Shown: positions 27,894 to 37,293 of the stretch, piece by piece
How positions within the stretch are numbered: the stretch's first letter is position 1
How the letters are laid out: each line of letters begins with the position of its first letter
Assembly (NCBI GenBank): GCA_003138975.1
Contig: PLHQ01000153.1
Location: 102,433-166,432, forward strand
Length of the DNA stretch: 64,000 nucleotides
Source: Acidobacteriaceae bacterium
GTDB lineage: Bacteria > Acidobacteriota > Terriglobia > Terriglobales > Acidobacteriaceae
Direction of reading: 5' to 3'
The notes under the pieces: generated by a model
Database searches by the model: none
Told to the model about the DNA's origin: nothing
Seen by the model: only the letters and a program-made list of their open reading frames with translations
Program-made: the position numbers and the translations under genes

Positions 27894-29254
27894 GCCGCCG
27901 AATCCTTATTGCCGGCCGCCAGAAATCGGTCGATGAATCCCGTATCAAACTTCCCGGCGCGGAAGTCCGGATCCGCCAGAATCTTCCGGTGCAGGGGAAT
28001 CGTCGTGTACACACCTTCGACGATGAACATCTCGAGCGCCCGCGTCATTCGGGAAATCGCTTCGCCACGGTCTTTGCCGCGCACGATCAACTTGGCGATC
28101 AGCGAATCATAGTACGGAGGAATCACGCCCTCCGCATACGCGGCTGTGTCCACACGTACCCCGGTGCCTCCGGGCGGATGAAACGAAGTGATCTTTCCCG
28201 CCGACGGCGTGAACTTCTCGGGATGCTCCGCATTGATCCGGCACTCAATGGCATGTCCGCGATGCACGATGGGGCCTTGCAGCACGTCTGACATGGGAGC
28301 GCCGGCGGCGATCATAATCTGGCTCTTCACCAAATCCACATCCGTCACCATCTCCGTCACAGGATGCTCCACCTGAATGCGCGTGTTCATCTCGATGAAG
28401 TGCAGCCGGCGGTCTTGGTCCATCAAAAATTCAATCGTACCCGCATTCGTGTAGCCGATCTCCGCCAGCGACTTGCACAAGACCGCGCCGATCTGATCGC
28501 GCAACTCCGATGTGACTTGGGTCGACGGCGACTCTTCCAGCAACTTCTGATGCCGCCGCTGGATCGAACATTCTCTTTCCCCCAGGCTCACCACATTGCC
28601 ATGCTCGTCCGCCAGCACCTGAAACTCAATATGCCGCGGATGCTCGACATACTTTTCCATGTACAGGTCGCCATTGCCGAACGCGCCCGCCGCCTCCGAC
28701 TGTGCCGCCCTGAATAGCCCAGGCAGTTCCTCTTCGGTGCGCACGATGCGCATGCCACGTCCGCCGCCGCCCGCCGACGCCTTCACAATCACCGGGAAGC
28801 CCACCTGCCGCGCCCACTCCACGGCCTCCCCTTCGGAGGCGAGGATTCCATCCGATCCCGGCAGGATCGGCACGCCCGCTTGTTTCATGGCCGCACGCGC
28901 TTTTTCTTTTTCGCCCATCAGCCGCGTCACTTCCGGCCGCGGCCCGATGAACTTGATCCCGCTGGTCTCGCACACTTCCGCGAAATTGGCATTCTCCGCC
29001 AGCAATCCGTAGCCCGGATGCACCGCATCCACGTTCGCGATCTCCGCTGCGCTGATTACGGCGGGGATGTTCAGATAGCTCAGTGCCAGTTGTGGCGGCC
29101 CGATGCAGATAGCTTCATCCGCAAAGCGCACCGGCAAGGAATGGCGGTCCGCCTCGCTGTAAATAGCGACGGTGCGGATGCCCAGTTCCTTGCACGCGCA
29201 AATGACGCGCAGCGCAATCTCTCCGCGATTCGCAATCAGAATTTTCTTAAACAT
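27890..29254 (-). CDS. accC: Acetyl-CoA carboxylase biotin carboxylase subunit AccC
   Basis: Carboxylates the biotin on AccB with bicarbonate and ATP. The 454-residue ATP-grasp enzyme has [14 protein letters not shown] at the start, [27 protein letters not shown] (glycine-rich loop), [16 protein letters not shown] and [16 protein letters not shown]. Length is normal. It is 144 bases downstream of accB and overlaps thiE. A terminator-like hairpin lies in the accB-accC gap. Confidence 0.96.
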   Translation of the reverse strand: MFKKILIANRGEIALRVICACKELGIRTVAIYSEADRHSLPVRFADEAICIGPPQLALSYLNIPAVISAAEIANVDAVHPGYGLLAENANFAEVCETSGIKFIGPRPEVTRLMGEKEKARAAMKQAGVPILPGSDGILASEGEAVEWARQVGFPVIVKASAGGGGRGMRIVRTEEELPGLFRAAQSEAAGAFGNGDLYMEKYVEHPRHIEFQVLADEHGNVVSLGERECSIQRRHQKLLEESPSTQVTSELRDQIGAVLCKSLAEIGYTNAGTIEFLMDQDRRLHFIEMNTRIQVEHPVTEMVTDVDLVKSQIMIAAGAPMSDVLQGPIVHRGHAIECRINAEHPEKFTPSAGKITSFHPPGGTGVRVDTAAYAEGVIPPYYDSLIAKLIVRGKDRGEAISRMTRALEMFIVEGVYTTIPLHRKILADPDFRAGKFDTGFIDRFLAAGNKDSAA

Positions 29255-29277
29255 TTAGATCAATGTGGGAACAGCCG

Positions 29278-29340
29278 CCCTTCGACTTCGCTCAGGGCAA
29301 GCTCTCGGCTGTCCGCGCCGGGTGGCAGCCCGGCTCCCTA
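29278..29340. repeat. Intergenic palindromic repeat in the accB-accC spacer
   Basis: Contains GCCCTTCGACTTCGCTCAGGGC and then GGGTGGCAGCCC-like inverted pieces. It resembles the CTTCGACTGCG/CTCAGG repeats near 44.7, 61.9 and 63.4 kb. Confidence 0.5.
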
Positions 29341-29359
29341 ACCGCGCCTCCTCAGACGC

Positions 29360-29384
29360 AAAAAGGCGCGCGAGGTGCGCGCCT
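29360..29384 (-). terminator. Terminator-like hairpin between accB and accC
   Basis: Minus-strand stem AGGCGCGC/GCGCGCCT with loop ACCTC, followed by TTTTT. It lies 15 bases after the accB stop and ahead of accC, so it could lower accC-thiE transcription relative to accB. Confidence 0.75.
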
Positions 29385-29398
29385 GTTCTAACAATACT

Positions 29399-29890
29399 TC
29401 ACTTCCTCGCCCGGATGGCGAACAACTCCTGGCCGTACTCGATCGGCTGGCCGTTGCTTCCCATCTTTTTCACGATTTCTCCGGCCACATCCGACTCAAT
29501 CTCGTTCAGCAGTTTCATTGCCTCCACGATGCACAGCACCTGCCCTATTTCCACCGTATCCCCGACCTTTACGAAAGGCGGTGCGCCCGGCGAAGGTGCC
29601 TCGTAGAACGTTCCCACAATAGGAGACTTCACGAATTGCAGGTTTTCTTCCGGAGCGGGTTCGCTCGAAGCAGGCGGGGCGATTGGGGGAACCGCTGCGG
29701 ACGTCGGTCTCGGCTCCGCCGCCCCCCCAGCCACGTATGCCGGATAGGACATCTCCCCGTGCGCGTGGACTACGGTGGCTTGTCCCCCGCGCTTGATCTT
29801 GACCTTGACGTCGCCGCGCTCCAACTCGAACTCGGCAATGTCTTTTTCGATTAAGAACTCGATGAGTTCCTTCAGCTCTTTTTGATTCAT
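29399..29890 (-). CDS. accB: Biotin carboxyl carrier protein AccB
   Basis: A 163-residue carrier of acetyl-CoA carboxylase. An N-terminal segment (MNQKELKELIEFLIEKDIAEFELE) and a Pro/Ala-rich linker (about residues 45-85) lead to the biotinyl domain, with thumb-bearing PIVGTFYEAPSPGAPPF and the biotin-accepting Lys in VEAMKLLNEI. It sits between the upstream M24 peptidase gene (124 bases) and accC. The length matches E. coli AccB. Confidence 0.95.
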   Translation of the reverse strand: MNQKELKELIEFLIEKDIAEFELERGDVKVKIKRGGQATVVHAHGEMSYPAYVAGGAAEPRPTSAAVPPIAPPASSEPAPEENLQFVKSPIVGTFYEAPSPGAPPFVKVGDTVEIGQVLCIVEAMKLLNEIESDVAGEIVKKMGSNGQPIEYGQELFAIRARK

Positions 29891-30014
29891 TCGTATAAAG
29901 GCGGAAGCGCTTTCCGCTCCGCGCCAGAACTATCCCGCCGGAAACAGCCACGCGTTCCGCATGAACCGCTCGATTTAGCCAGCTGAATCTAACCTGCTTG
30001 AAATCTAAGAAGAC

Positions 30015-31103
30015 CTAAACGGACAGGAAATCTTTGCTCGTCGGAGTCAACACCTCACAGCCACTTTCGCGGACAGCCACCATGTCCTCGATCCTCACGC
30101 CCCATTTTCCGGGGAAGTATACTCCGGGCTCAATCGTGATCACCATGCCCGGCCGCAGGATTTCCTTTTGCCCAGCTGCGACTCTCGGAGACTCGTGGAT
30201 TTCCAGCCCCACGCCATGCCCGGTGGAATGCGTGAAATAACGCCCCAGCCCGGCCTTGCGCAACACGCTGCGCGCCGCGGCGTCCACGTCGCCCACCCTA
30301 ATTCCGGGTCGAACCGCCGCAATTGCGGCCTCCTGGGCTTCCCTCACCGATTCATGGGCGTGGCGTGCCTCCTCTGACACGGTGCCCACCCAAACGGTGC
30401 GGGTCTGATCCGAACAATAACCTGCGAGTATAACACCGAAATCACACACTACGAACCCACCGGCAGCGATGGGCTGCGCGGTAGCTCTCCCGTGAGGCAA
30501 CGCCGATCTTGTCCCCGAGGCAATGATGGTCGGAAACGACATCGCTTCCGCGCCATGCCGCCGCGCCGCGTATTCCATCTCGGCAGCTACTTCCGTTTCC
30601 TTTATCCCCGGTCGCAAAATTTCCAGCGCGCGGTCAAACAAAGTCGCGCCCAACTGCACCGCCGCGCGGATGTTTCCCAGTTCATCGGCATCCTTCACCA
30701 TGCGGGCGCGCTCCACTACAGCGGGCGCGTTCCTCAACCGCACGCCGGAAGGCAACAGATCCGTCAGCCTCTTCTTTTCGGCCACCGTCATGTGTTCGCC
30801 TTCTACCCCGATCGTCCATCCTCCCGACCTCTTGCGCCGGGATCCCATCCACTCCCCAAGCGCCTGCAACACCGACTTTCGCGCGATCACCACCTTGGCA
30901 CCCTTCACCTCTTCGCGACCCTGCGTGTCATAGCGAACATCAGAGAAGAAGACGCTCCCGGCCTCTTCGACCAGCAGAAAACCCGCACTGCCAGTGAAGC
31001 CGCACAGATATCGAATGTTAGGAAGATGACTGATGAGCAGCGCATCAAACCGGGTCGTAGCAAGGTGCTCCCGCAGTTTCTTCTGGCGCGCAACGAAGTC
31101 CAT
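30015..31103 (-). CDS. M24 family Xaa-Pro aminopeptidase/dipeptidase
   Basis: A 362-residue pita-bread-fold peptidase that removes residues next to proline. All five metal ligands are visible: Asp in VVCDFGV, Asp in CSDQTRTV, His in THSTGHGVGLEIHE, Glu in TIEPGVYF and Glu in VRIEDMVAV. The N-terminal creatinase-like domain occupies about residues 1-125. The neighbourhood with accB/accC is common in many bacteria (usually with efp, absent here). Family length is normal. Confidence 0.93.
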   Translation of the reverse strand: MDFVARQKKLREHLATTRFDALLISHLPNIRYLCGFTGSAGFLLVEEAGSVFFSDVRYDTQGREEVKGAKVVIARKSVLQALGEWMGSRRKRSGGWTIGVEGEHMTVAEKKRLTDLLPSGVRLRNAPAVVERARMVKDADELGNIRAAVQLGATLFDRALEILRPGIKETEVAAEMEYAARRHGAEAMSFPTIIASGTRSALPHGRATAQPIAAGGFVVCDFGVILAGYCSDQTRTVWVGTVSEEARHAHESVREAQEAAIAAVRPGIRVGDVDAAARSVLRKAGLGRYFTHSTGHGVGLEIHESPRVAAGQKEILRPGMVITIEPGVYFPGKWGVRIEDMVAVRESGCEVLTPTSKDFLSV

Positions 31104-31119
31104 TGCTGTCGAGTTTAGC

Positions 31120-31154
31120 AGGCGGAAGGCGGGGAATTCTCAGTTCTGGGATCT
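31120..31154. repeat. Possible degenerate heptamer run
   Basis: AGGCGGA, AGGCGGG, GAATTCT, CAGTTCT, GGGATCT follow each other in phase, but the units share few positions. It lies between the pilQ terminator and the M24 gene. Confidence 0.3.
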
Positions 31155-31171
31155 ATCCGGGCAATGCCCGA

Positions 31172-31213
31172 AAAACAAAACCGCCGGCCCTGACAGGTTC
31201 TTCAGGCCGGCGG
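31172..31213 (-). terminator. Terminator of the pil operon
   Basis: Minus-strand stem CCGCCGGCC-TGA with TCA-GGGCCGGCGG, followed by TTTTGTTTT. It starts about 25 bases after the pilQ stop. Confidence 0.85.
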
Positions 31214-31237
31214 CTCTAAATCTTCAACTGCGCGCTG

Positions 31238-33400
31238 CTATGTCTGAATGATTCGCGGCGTGATGAAGAAGATCAATTCCTGGTTCGAGGTGTTCACCTG
31301 CGTGTGCTTGAACAGGTTGCCCAGGATTGGGAGGTTCCCCAGCAATGGCACCTGCGTGATATTGATCGAGTTCTGCGTCTGGATGACGCCGCCGATCACC
31401 ACCGTGCCACCATCGGTCACCAGCACCTGTGTTGTCGCCTGCTGCGTGATCAACTCGGGGTTGCCTTGCACTTCCTGACCGAAGTTTGGCGTAGTATTTT
31501 CCACATCCACGTTCAGGAAGATCGTATTTTCCGAAGTGATTTGCGGCGTAACGGTCAAGCGCAGGAACGCATCGACGTAGGTCACGGTCGGAGGACCGCC
31601 CAACTGCGCCTGAGTCACGATGGGCACGCGCACGCCCTGCTTCACCAACGCTTGGATATTGTTTTGGGTTACCACTCGAGGCCGCGACAGAACCTTCAGC
31701 AGACCGCGCGACTCGGCCATCGAAAGCACGGCATCGATTCGCACCGTGTTGCTGGCGTTCAGGAACGTCAAGCCGCTGGTGGGTGCAGTCGAACCCAAGT
31801 TGGAAAACAGTGGGATGGATGATCCTGAGCCCGTGCCACTACTTCCCGGTACGGTGATGTAGCCGGGAGTGGAGGAAGTGCTCGCTGTCGTCGGTGAGCT
31901 GCCCACCGCGGAAGCACCGCCGATCGCGCTGTGGCCGTCGCCCCAGCCGAAGCCTAGCTGCGTACCGATGTCGCGGGCAAACTGCCGCGTCGCCGCTACT
32001 ACGCGCGCCTCGATTTCCACTTCCTGCGTCTTGCGGTCCAGCTGAGTCAGCAGGCGGTCGATGATCGGAATCACTTTCGGAATATCGTTGACGATCACGG
32101 CGTTGGTACGTTCATCCGCAACCACATCACCGCGCTGCGAGAGGAACTTTTTCACCGTGACCATCACATCCTTGGCATGGGCATAGCTCAGGAAACGGGT
32201 GACAGAAACCTTTTCTACGGCCAAGGCCTCGGCTTCCACCTGGGCGCGCCGTCCATCAGCTTCTTTCTTCAAAGTATCAACCGTGGCGATGCGCAGGACG
32301 TTGCCTTCCAGCTCCCGTGCCAGGTCGTTGTTCTTCAGCACGATGTCCAGCGCCTGATCCCACGGCACATCGTCTAACACAACCGTCAGGGTGCCATGAA
32401 CATTCGGATCAAGCACCACGTTCAATCCGCTGATTTCGTGAATCAGGCGGAAGAAGTCTTTGAGATCCACATCTTTCAAATTGACTGAAATCGGTTCGCC
32501 CGTGTACTTGGGACCAACCGAAGCGGGCTGCTGTCCAGCTTGCGCTTTCTGCTCCGCTGCAAGATTTACCGCCGGCTGTATGCCAGTGCTGGAAGAAGGG
32601 CCCTGCGATGATTGCGCTGCGTTCACGCTCACCGGCAGTAGCTCAGCAGCCGTTTTGTCGGCAAACTTTGCAGCCGCTTCCTGGGCGCGTTCTGTGGGCT
32701 CAACCGTTGTTTCCGGCGTATTCGTCTTGGCCGCGTAGGTAGGCTCAACGAATACAAAATCGCTGGATGAAGCTGGCTCCGGCTTTTGGTTAGAGGTGGT
32801 CGCACTCGCGGTTACCGCTTTCGGATTAACTGGGTCGCTGATCGCCGATGGAGCCGACACTTCCTGCTTGGCTTCCGCTTTCACTTCCATGACGCGCGGC
32901 GCAAACGGAGACACGCTCTTGCCTGACGGCAACGGAGAAGGCTCCGCCACGGTTTTGGGGATGCTCGCGCTCGCCGCTGCGGTTGGCTGCGTGTGCAGCG
33001 TCAGCACCAGCTTTCCGTCGGAAGTCGAGTTGAGTTCATAACGGCAAGCATGCTCCAGATCGACCACGACGCGGGTGGTGGGAGGCTTCTGGCCATCCAT
33101 GGCGATGCGCACACCCTTCACGCCTGCGCTGCCTACGCTGATCCGGCTCTGCCCTGTCACCATGACGGTGCCGGGCAAATCCACGATCAGGCGCGCCGGC
33201 GAATTCGCCGTGCTCAGCTTGGGCGTCACTGACCCACGAGCGCTGATCTCGACCCGGATTTCATCCGTGCCGCGGACCACGTTCACTCGTTGCAGTTCGT
33301 TTCGTTGACTCGCCCCTTGCAGCGCCGGAGTCTCCGCGGCTGAAGCCATCAGCCCCAAGAGCAACAACGGTAGGAATACACTCAGCAGTTGCTTTCGCAT
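31238..33400 (-). CDS. pilQ: Type IV pilus secretin PilQ
   Basis: Outer-membrane ring through which the pilus leaves the cell. The 720-residue protein has a signal peptide (MRKQLLSVFLPLLLLGLMAS), an AMIN domain (IRVEISARGSVTPKL), a long Ala/Pro/Ser linker (about 170-300), an STN/secretin N0 domain (ISVNLKDVDLKDFFRLIHEI), N1 repeats, and the C-terminal secretin domain (VVTQNNIQALVKQGVRVPIV, VPLLGNLPILGNLF, ELIFFITPRII). ATG 33400 follows GAGAGG; the frame is open to a GTG at 33496. It is the last gene of the pilMNOPQ operon. Confidence 0.94.
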   Translation of the reverse strand: MRKQLLSVFLPLLLLGLMASAAETPALQGASQRNELQRVNVVRGTDEIRVEISARGSVTPKLSTANSPARLIVDLPGTVMVTGQSRISVGSAGVKGVRIAMDGQKPPTTRVVVDLEHACRYELNSTSDGKLVLTLHTQPTAAASASIPKTVAEPSPLPSGKSVSPFAPRVMEVKAEAKQEVSAPSAISDPVNPKAVTASATTSNQKPEPASSSDFVFVEPTYAAKTNTPETTVEPTERAQEAAAKFADKTAAELLPVSVNAAQSSQGPSSSTGIQPAVNLAAEQKAQAGQQPASVGPKYTGEPISVNLKDVDLKDFFRLIHEISGLNVVLDPNVHGTLTVVLDDVPWDQALDIVLKNNDLARELEGNVLRIATVDTLKKEADGRRAQVEAEALAVEKVSVTRFLSYAHAKDVMVTVKKFLSQRGDVVADERTNAVIVNDIPKVIPIIDRLLTQLDRKTQEVEIEARVVAATRQFARDIGTQLGFGWGDGHSAIGGASAVGSSPTTASTSSTPGYITVPGSSGTGSGSSIPLFSNLGSTAPTSGLTFLNASNTVRIDAVLSMAESRGLLKVLSRPRVVTQNNIQALVKQGVRVPIVTQAQLGGPPTVTYVDAFLRLTVTPQITSENTIFLNVDVENTTPNFGQEVQGNPELITQQATTQVLVTDGGTVVIGGVIQTQNSINITQVPLLGNLPILGNLFKHTQVNTSNQELIFFITPRIIQT

Positions 33401-33497
33401 TTCGCCTCTCCCCAACTCGCGGGGTCTGCCCCGCGTGTCCTTACTGGAACTCGATTTTGTTGGCGCTCCGGTTTCTCCGGCGCGCTTCTTTCGCACG

Positions 33498-34283
33498 CTA
33501 AACAGCCGGCGTGAAAATTCGCTTCGTCACTTCCCGCGTCAGCGGCTTACCCAACTTGTCCTGCACCGTTTCCTGGAACACAACCGTATCGCCGGTAATT
33601 CTCACCACATACCCGTTGAACACCGGATCGTTCTCGCGCAGGAAGTAAGCCTTGTTCAGGCTGTTGGTCACGACTGCGATGAAGCCATTTTCGGATTTCA
33701 CCACGCCGCGCAGATTAATCTGCCCGATCTCCAGGCACTTTTTCCCCGTGGAGCAGCCCGAGCCAGAAGGCTCCTGCACTACCGGACTGAAGAAGGGATC
33801 GCGCTTCCCGCTCATTGCCCATTTCTTTTCCTCGGGCTTGGGCGGCTTGGGTGCTTCTGCGACCTTGCTAGCATCAGCCGTTTTGGCATCCGCCGAAATC
33901 TTCGTGGCCGCTGAAATCACGGTTTTGACGGCTGGCTTCGGTGCGGTCCCTTTGGCCGCGATTTCCGGCTGCGGCTTCGCAGTTGGCTTGGCTGCAGGGG
34001 CCGCGTGCGGTTTTGCAACTACAGTCACCGGAGCAGGAGCGCTCTTCACCGGCGCGGCCACCGACGGAGTTGCCCCCGGTTTCGCCGCCGCACCAGCAGC
34101 TGGTTTCGCTGCCGGCTTGGCCGAAGGTGTACTCGTGACTCCGAGCGCGGCGTTTGAGTCATTCGTCTTCGTCTGCTGCACCGCGTCCATGGTGCCCTGC
34201 ACCTTGTTGATGATGTTCGGATTCTGTGCCCAGAGTCCGCCCGTCATCATTCCCACTGCCAGAATGCCTGTCGTTAGCTTCAT
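33498..34283 (-). CDS. pilP: Pilus assembly protein PilP
   Basis: A 261-residue periplasmic protein that couples the inner-membrane PilMNO complex to PilQ. The N-terminus is a signal-type helix without an obvious lipobox Cys. Residues about 50-150 are a low-complexity Ala/Pro/Lys linker. The C-terminal PilP domain begins at KRDPFFSPV and shows INLRGVVKSENGFIAVV and FLRENDPVFNGYVVRITGD. The linker is longer than in Neisseria or Pseudomonas PilP. Eight bases after pilO; AGGAAT precedes the ATG. Confidence 0.88.
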   Translation of the reverse strand: MKLTTGILAVGMMTGGLWAQNPNIINKVQGTMDAVQQTKTNDSNAALGVTSTPSAKPAAKPAAGAAAKPGATPSVAAPVKSAPAPVTVVAKPHAAPAAKPTAKPQPEIAAKGTAPKPAVKTVISAATKISADAKTADASKVAEAPKPPKPEEKKWAMSGKRDPFFSPVVQEPSGSGCSTGKKCLEIGQINLRGVVKSENGFIAVVTNSLNKAYFLRENDPVFNGYVVRITGDTVVFQETVQDKLGKPLTREVTKRIFTPAV

Positions 34284-34291
34284 AGCGATTC

Positions 34292-34939
34292 CTATTTGCT
34301 CACGCCCGTTGTGGCGGGCTTGGTTCCAGGTGCCGCTCCGGCCGGCTCCAAATCGTGGCTGAAGAACGTCGTCGCCGTAAACGTGGCCACTACGCTCTCG
34401 TTTGGCGCATATTGATACGAACGCTTCGCCTTCGCCCCACTTGGATTCTTCGTATTCGAGACCAGCAGCCCGCTGACGTTCACGATGCGCTCCAGCTTGC
34501 CCACGCGGTCAAAGAAGTTCAGCATCGAGTAATACGGACCGTCCAACTCCATCTCGAAAGGAACTTCCGAGTAGTACTCCTTCGAAGCAACCGGCTTCGC
34601 CGTATAGCGTCTCAGTTCGACGCCCGCCTTCGTCGCTTCGCCATCCAGCGTCTCGATAAACGTGTCGACCTGCTTCTCGTCTGGAACGATGCGCCGCTCG
34701 ATTTCCAGTTGCTGTTTCAAGTTGGCGAGCTGCCGTTCCATATCTTTCAGTTTGGGACGGTAAGACTCGAGTTCGTTGTTTTCCCGAACTTTGTCTTGCA
34801 GCGCGTGTTGTGCCGCGGCATTCTTATCGCTTTGGCTCTTGAATACCGTGAAGTACAGCGCTGTTGTTACGATAGCGCCGCCGACAATCACCGCTCCCCA
34901 CTGCTTCAAGCCCGACAGTTCGTTGAAATTCATCGCCAT
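34292..34939 (-). CDS. pilO: Pilus assembly protein PilO
   Basis: A 215-residue bitopic inner-membrane protein. One membrane helix (about 14-31), a coiled coil (about 45-80, LKDMERQLANLKQQLEIERR) and a ferredoxin-like periplasmic domain are visible (VPFEMELDGPYYSMLNFFDRVGKLERIVNV). It dimerises with PilN and forms the periplasmic arm of the assembly platform. Order and spacing within pilM-N-O-P-Q are conventional. Confidence 0.9.
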   Translation of the reverse strand: MAMNFNELSGLKQWGAVIVGGAIVTTALYFTVFKSQSDKNAAAQHALQDKVRENNELESYRPKLKDMERQLANLKQQLEIERRIVPDEKQVDTFIETLDGEATKAGVELRRYTAKPVASKEYYSEVPFEMELDGPYYSMLNFFDRVGKLERIVNVSGLLVSNTKNPSGAKAKRSYQYAPNESVVATFTATTFFSHDLEPAGAAPGTKPATTGVSK

Positions 34940-34949
34940 AGGTCCGCCT

Positions 34950-35543
34950 CTACGACTTTCCCTTCTCGCAGGTCAGCGTGAACTGGAACGCCTGCATGTC
35001 CTTGATCGCGTCGTCCTGGAAGGTCTCCTTGATCTCGACGTTCTTGAAGAAACCTGTCTTCTGCAGATTCGCGATCAGGTTCGCCACCGCGTCCGTACTT
35101 AGCGCAGTGCCTTCCAAACTTACATTCGCGCCCGTGTCATCCATGCTCCTCAGCCAGACCGCTTCGGTTCCGTTCACGGTTTCGCCCAGCATGGCCAGCA
35201 AGTTAACCGGGCCGGCCTGACCAGCGCGCAATGAATCGATCACATCGACCCGCCGCTTGTAGTTGTTGGCCTGGGTCTGCCGTTCCAGGTACCGCGCCTT
35301 CACATCGCTGAGTTCGCGATTCTTCTGCTCGGCAGACTGCATCTGCGTCGCAATGGTCTTACCCTGACGGTCCAGCCGGTACCAGTAGCCAAAATTCAGC
35401 AGTCCTGCCAGCAGCAGCACCACCAGCACCTTCAGCTTGGGCGACCCCATGTCGCCCATTTCCATCGTGGGCATCGTCGGCCCGCTGCTGCCGCCGCGCT
35501 TGTTTTTCCCCTTGGAGGATTCCAGCAGATTGATTTTGATCAT
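34950..35543 (-). CDS. pilN: Pilus assembly protein PilN
   Basis: A 197-residue bitopic protein. The first residues, MIKINLLES, form the conserved PilN tail that docks into PilM. A cytoplasmic stretch, one membrane helix (about 32-50), a coiled coil (60-95) and a ferredoxin-like domain follow (WLRSMDDTGANVSLEGTALSTDAV). Its ATG overlaps the pilM stop (ATGA). Confidence 0.92.
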   Translation of the reverse strand: MIKINLLESSKGKNKRGGSSGPTMPTMEMGDMGSPKLKVLVVLLLAGLLNFGYWYRLDRQGKTIATQMQSAEQKNRELSDVKARYLERQTQANNYKRRVDVIDSLRAGQAGPVNLLAMLGETVNGTEAVWLRSMDDTGANVSLEGTALSTDAVANLIANLQKTGFFKNVEIKETFQDDAIKDMQAFQFTLTCEKGKS

Positions 35544-36595
35544 AGGGATTCAAAGCTCCTCAACGCCAAACCTACTGCTACCGCGAGCTGGCCCGGGTTC
35601 TGCTCCACCAGCTCCGCCCCGGGGCCGTCCGCCGGTGGCACCACGCGCTGGAATGGATTCAATAATTCGACCGGCATGGAAAATTCCTGCCGCAATGCTT
35701 CCATCAGTCCCGGCACTTTCGCCGAACCGCCTGCCAGGTAAATCTTCTCGATGTGCTCGCCCGCTGCACTCGCCCGGAAGAAGTCGAACGTCTTCTGAAT
35801 TTCCAGCACAATGATCTCGGTCACCTGCTGCAGGATCGGCGCCTTCGCATCCTCGCTCACGGTGCCAACCTTCTCGCCCAACTTCAGCTTCTCGGCATCT
35901 TCAAAGTTCAGATCCAGTTCCTTCTGCAATGAGTCCGTGTACTGATGCCCGCCCACGCTGACGTCGCGCGGGAACAGCGGCGTTGTCCCCTTCACAATGT
36001 TGATGTTCATCACGCTGGCGCCCAGGTTCAAAAGCGCCACCACCTGGCCCGGCGCCGGCTGGTAGTTGTACTCGTAGCAGTTCTGCAAAGCCAGCGCATC
36101 AATGTCCACAATAGCCGGGGTACGCCCGGCCATCGAGAGTACGTTGGTGTAGTTCAAAATCTTGTCCTTCTTGACGGCGACCAGAAGCACATCCATCTGC
36201 GGGCTGCCTGCTTCCTCCGAAAGAATCTGATAGTCGAGGCTCACGTCCGCCAAATCGAAGGGAATGTGCTGGGCCGCTTCCTTCTCGATGGTTTCCGCCA
36301 GTTCCTGATCACTCATCGAGGGCAGCGAGATTTTCTTGACGATCACCGAGTGGCCGCTCACCGCCGTCGCCACCGACTTGGTTTTAATCAGGCAGTCGGC
36401 AAACAACTTCGAAATCGCGCTCGACACTGTTCCCGAATCCACAATCATCGAGTCCACTACAATGTCGGAGGCCAGTGCTTCCAGTCCCAGGTGCGCCACT
36501 TCAATTTGCCCACCCTTCTTCTTCAACTCCACTGCCTTAATGCTGGAAGAGCCCACATCCAGACCTACAATCGTCTTCGATCCCATTCCAAACAT
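35540..36595 (-). CDS. pilM: Pilus assembly ATPase-like protein PilM
   Basis: A 351-residue actin-fold cytoplasmic protein that binds the PilN tail. Nucleotide-binding motifs are IVGLDVGSSSIKAVEL at the N-terminus, IVDIDALALQNCY in the middle, ALLNLGASVMNI, and the adenosine motif IYLAGGSAKVPGL. Length and sequence are typical. AAAGGCGG precedes the ATG, 14 bases after the small HTH gene. Confidence 0.94.
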   Translation of the reverse strand: MFGMGSKTIVGLDVGSSSIKAVELKKKGGQIEVAHLGLEALASDIVVDSMIVDSGTVSSAISKLFADCLIKTKSVATAVSGHSVIVKKISLPSMSDQELAETIEKEAAQHIPFDLADVSLDYQILSEEAGSPQMDVLLVAVKKDKILNYTNVLSMAGRTPAIVDIDALALQNCYEYNYQPAPGQVVALLNLGASVMNINIVKGTTPLFPRDVSVGGHQYTDSLQKELDLNFEDAEKLKLGEKVGTVSEDAKAPILQQVTEIIVLEIQKTFDFFRASAAGEHIEKIYLAGGSAKVPGLMEALRQEFSMPVELLNPFQRVVPPADGPGAELVEQNPGQLAVAVGLALRSFESL

Positions 36596-36609
36596 GTGCC
36601 CGCCTTTTC

Positions 36610-36846
36610 TTACTGTGACCCGGCGGCTTTCATCGCCGCCTTCGGTTTACGTTTCGCTCCCAACTCCATCTGGCTCGACTTCTCTTCCATCCACTGGTCC
36701 AGCCTCGACTTCTTGAAGCGCCAGCGGTTGCCCAGCTTGAAAGCCGGAATACTCTGCTCCCCGACGTACTTGTACAGCGTGTCCGGACTCACTCCCAGAT
36801 ACTGCGACGCCTGGCGAATGGTCATCACTTCCCGCGAGTCGGCCAT
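36610..36846 (-). CDS. Small MerR/excisionase-type HTH protein heading the pil operon
   Basis: A 78-residue protein made of one HTH_17 (AlpA/excisionase-like) winged helix: VMTIRQASQYLGVSPDTLYKYV, then IPAFKLGNRWRFKKSRLDQWM, followed by a basic tail. Such proteins bind DNA as excisionases or small regulators. AAGGA stands before its ATG and it lies 14 bases before pilM, so it is the first gene of the pilus operon. There is no integrase or phage gene nearby, so an excision role is unlikely. A regulatory role for pilus genes is inference. Confidence 0.82.
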   Translation of the reverse strand: MADSREVMTIRQASQYLGVSPDTLYKYVGEQSIPAFKLGNRWRFKKSRLDQWMEEKSSQMELGAKRKPKAAMKAAGSQ

Positions 36847-37293
36847 ATTTCCTTACCCTGTCTCCAGAACATCCTGCGCCCATGTCTCCGGCCCCAGGTT
36901 CATCTCGGGAGACGCCCTCGCCCTCTATGCCTGTCGAAGGGCTTTCGGTGTCCCGAGCATATATCAGCCCCGAAAAACCCCGCGCTCACGCGAGTTTCCC
37001 GTTTTTACTGGGGTTTTTAAGGGTTTTCTGGAAAAGAGAAACTTGAGGTTTTCGAGCTGATTCTACAGGCTGTGGACACGTCCATTGATGTGTCTATTAG
37101 TAGTGGTGGTCATGCATGTGGGGATAGGTCACTGGTGTATCGATAACCGAAGTACTAGAGACGGTACGGAAGTACTATGTCGCTGGTCCCAGCGGTTGTT
37201 TTTATTGGCTCAACCCGAAGCCGCACCCGCCAGGTGCCTGGTGCCTGGCAAGCTCCGCCTTGGCGAATATCCAACCCGTTTTTCTCCGCCGAC
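36847..37293. other. 447-bp non-coding region upstream of the pil operon
   Basis: No supportable gene. It must hold the promoter for the minus-strand pil operon. Visible elements are two AGTACT palindromes inside direct repeats GAAGTACTA (37149-37157 and 37169-37177, 20 bases apart), and a GCCAGG...CCTGGC inverted repeat near 37230 close to the end of the next gene. I could not place a convincing -35/-10 pair. Confidence 0.5.

Noticed and set aside
36610-36846. HTH_17 gene considered as part of an integrated element
   Set aside because: No integrase, attachment repeats or foreign genes nearby; it is operon-linked to pilM.
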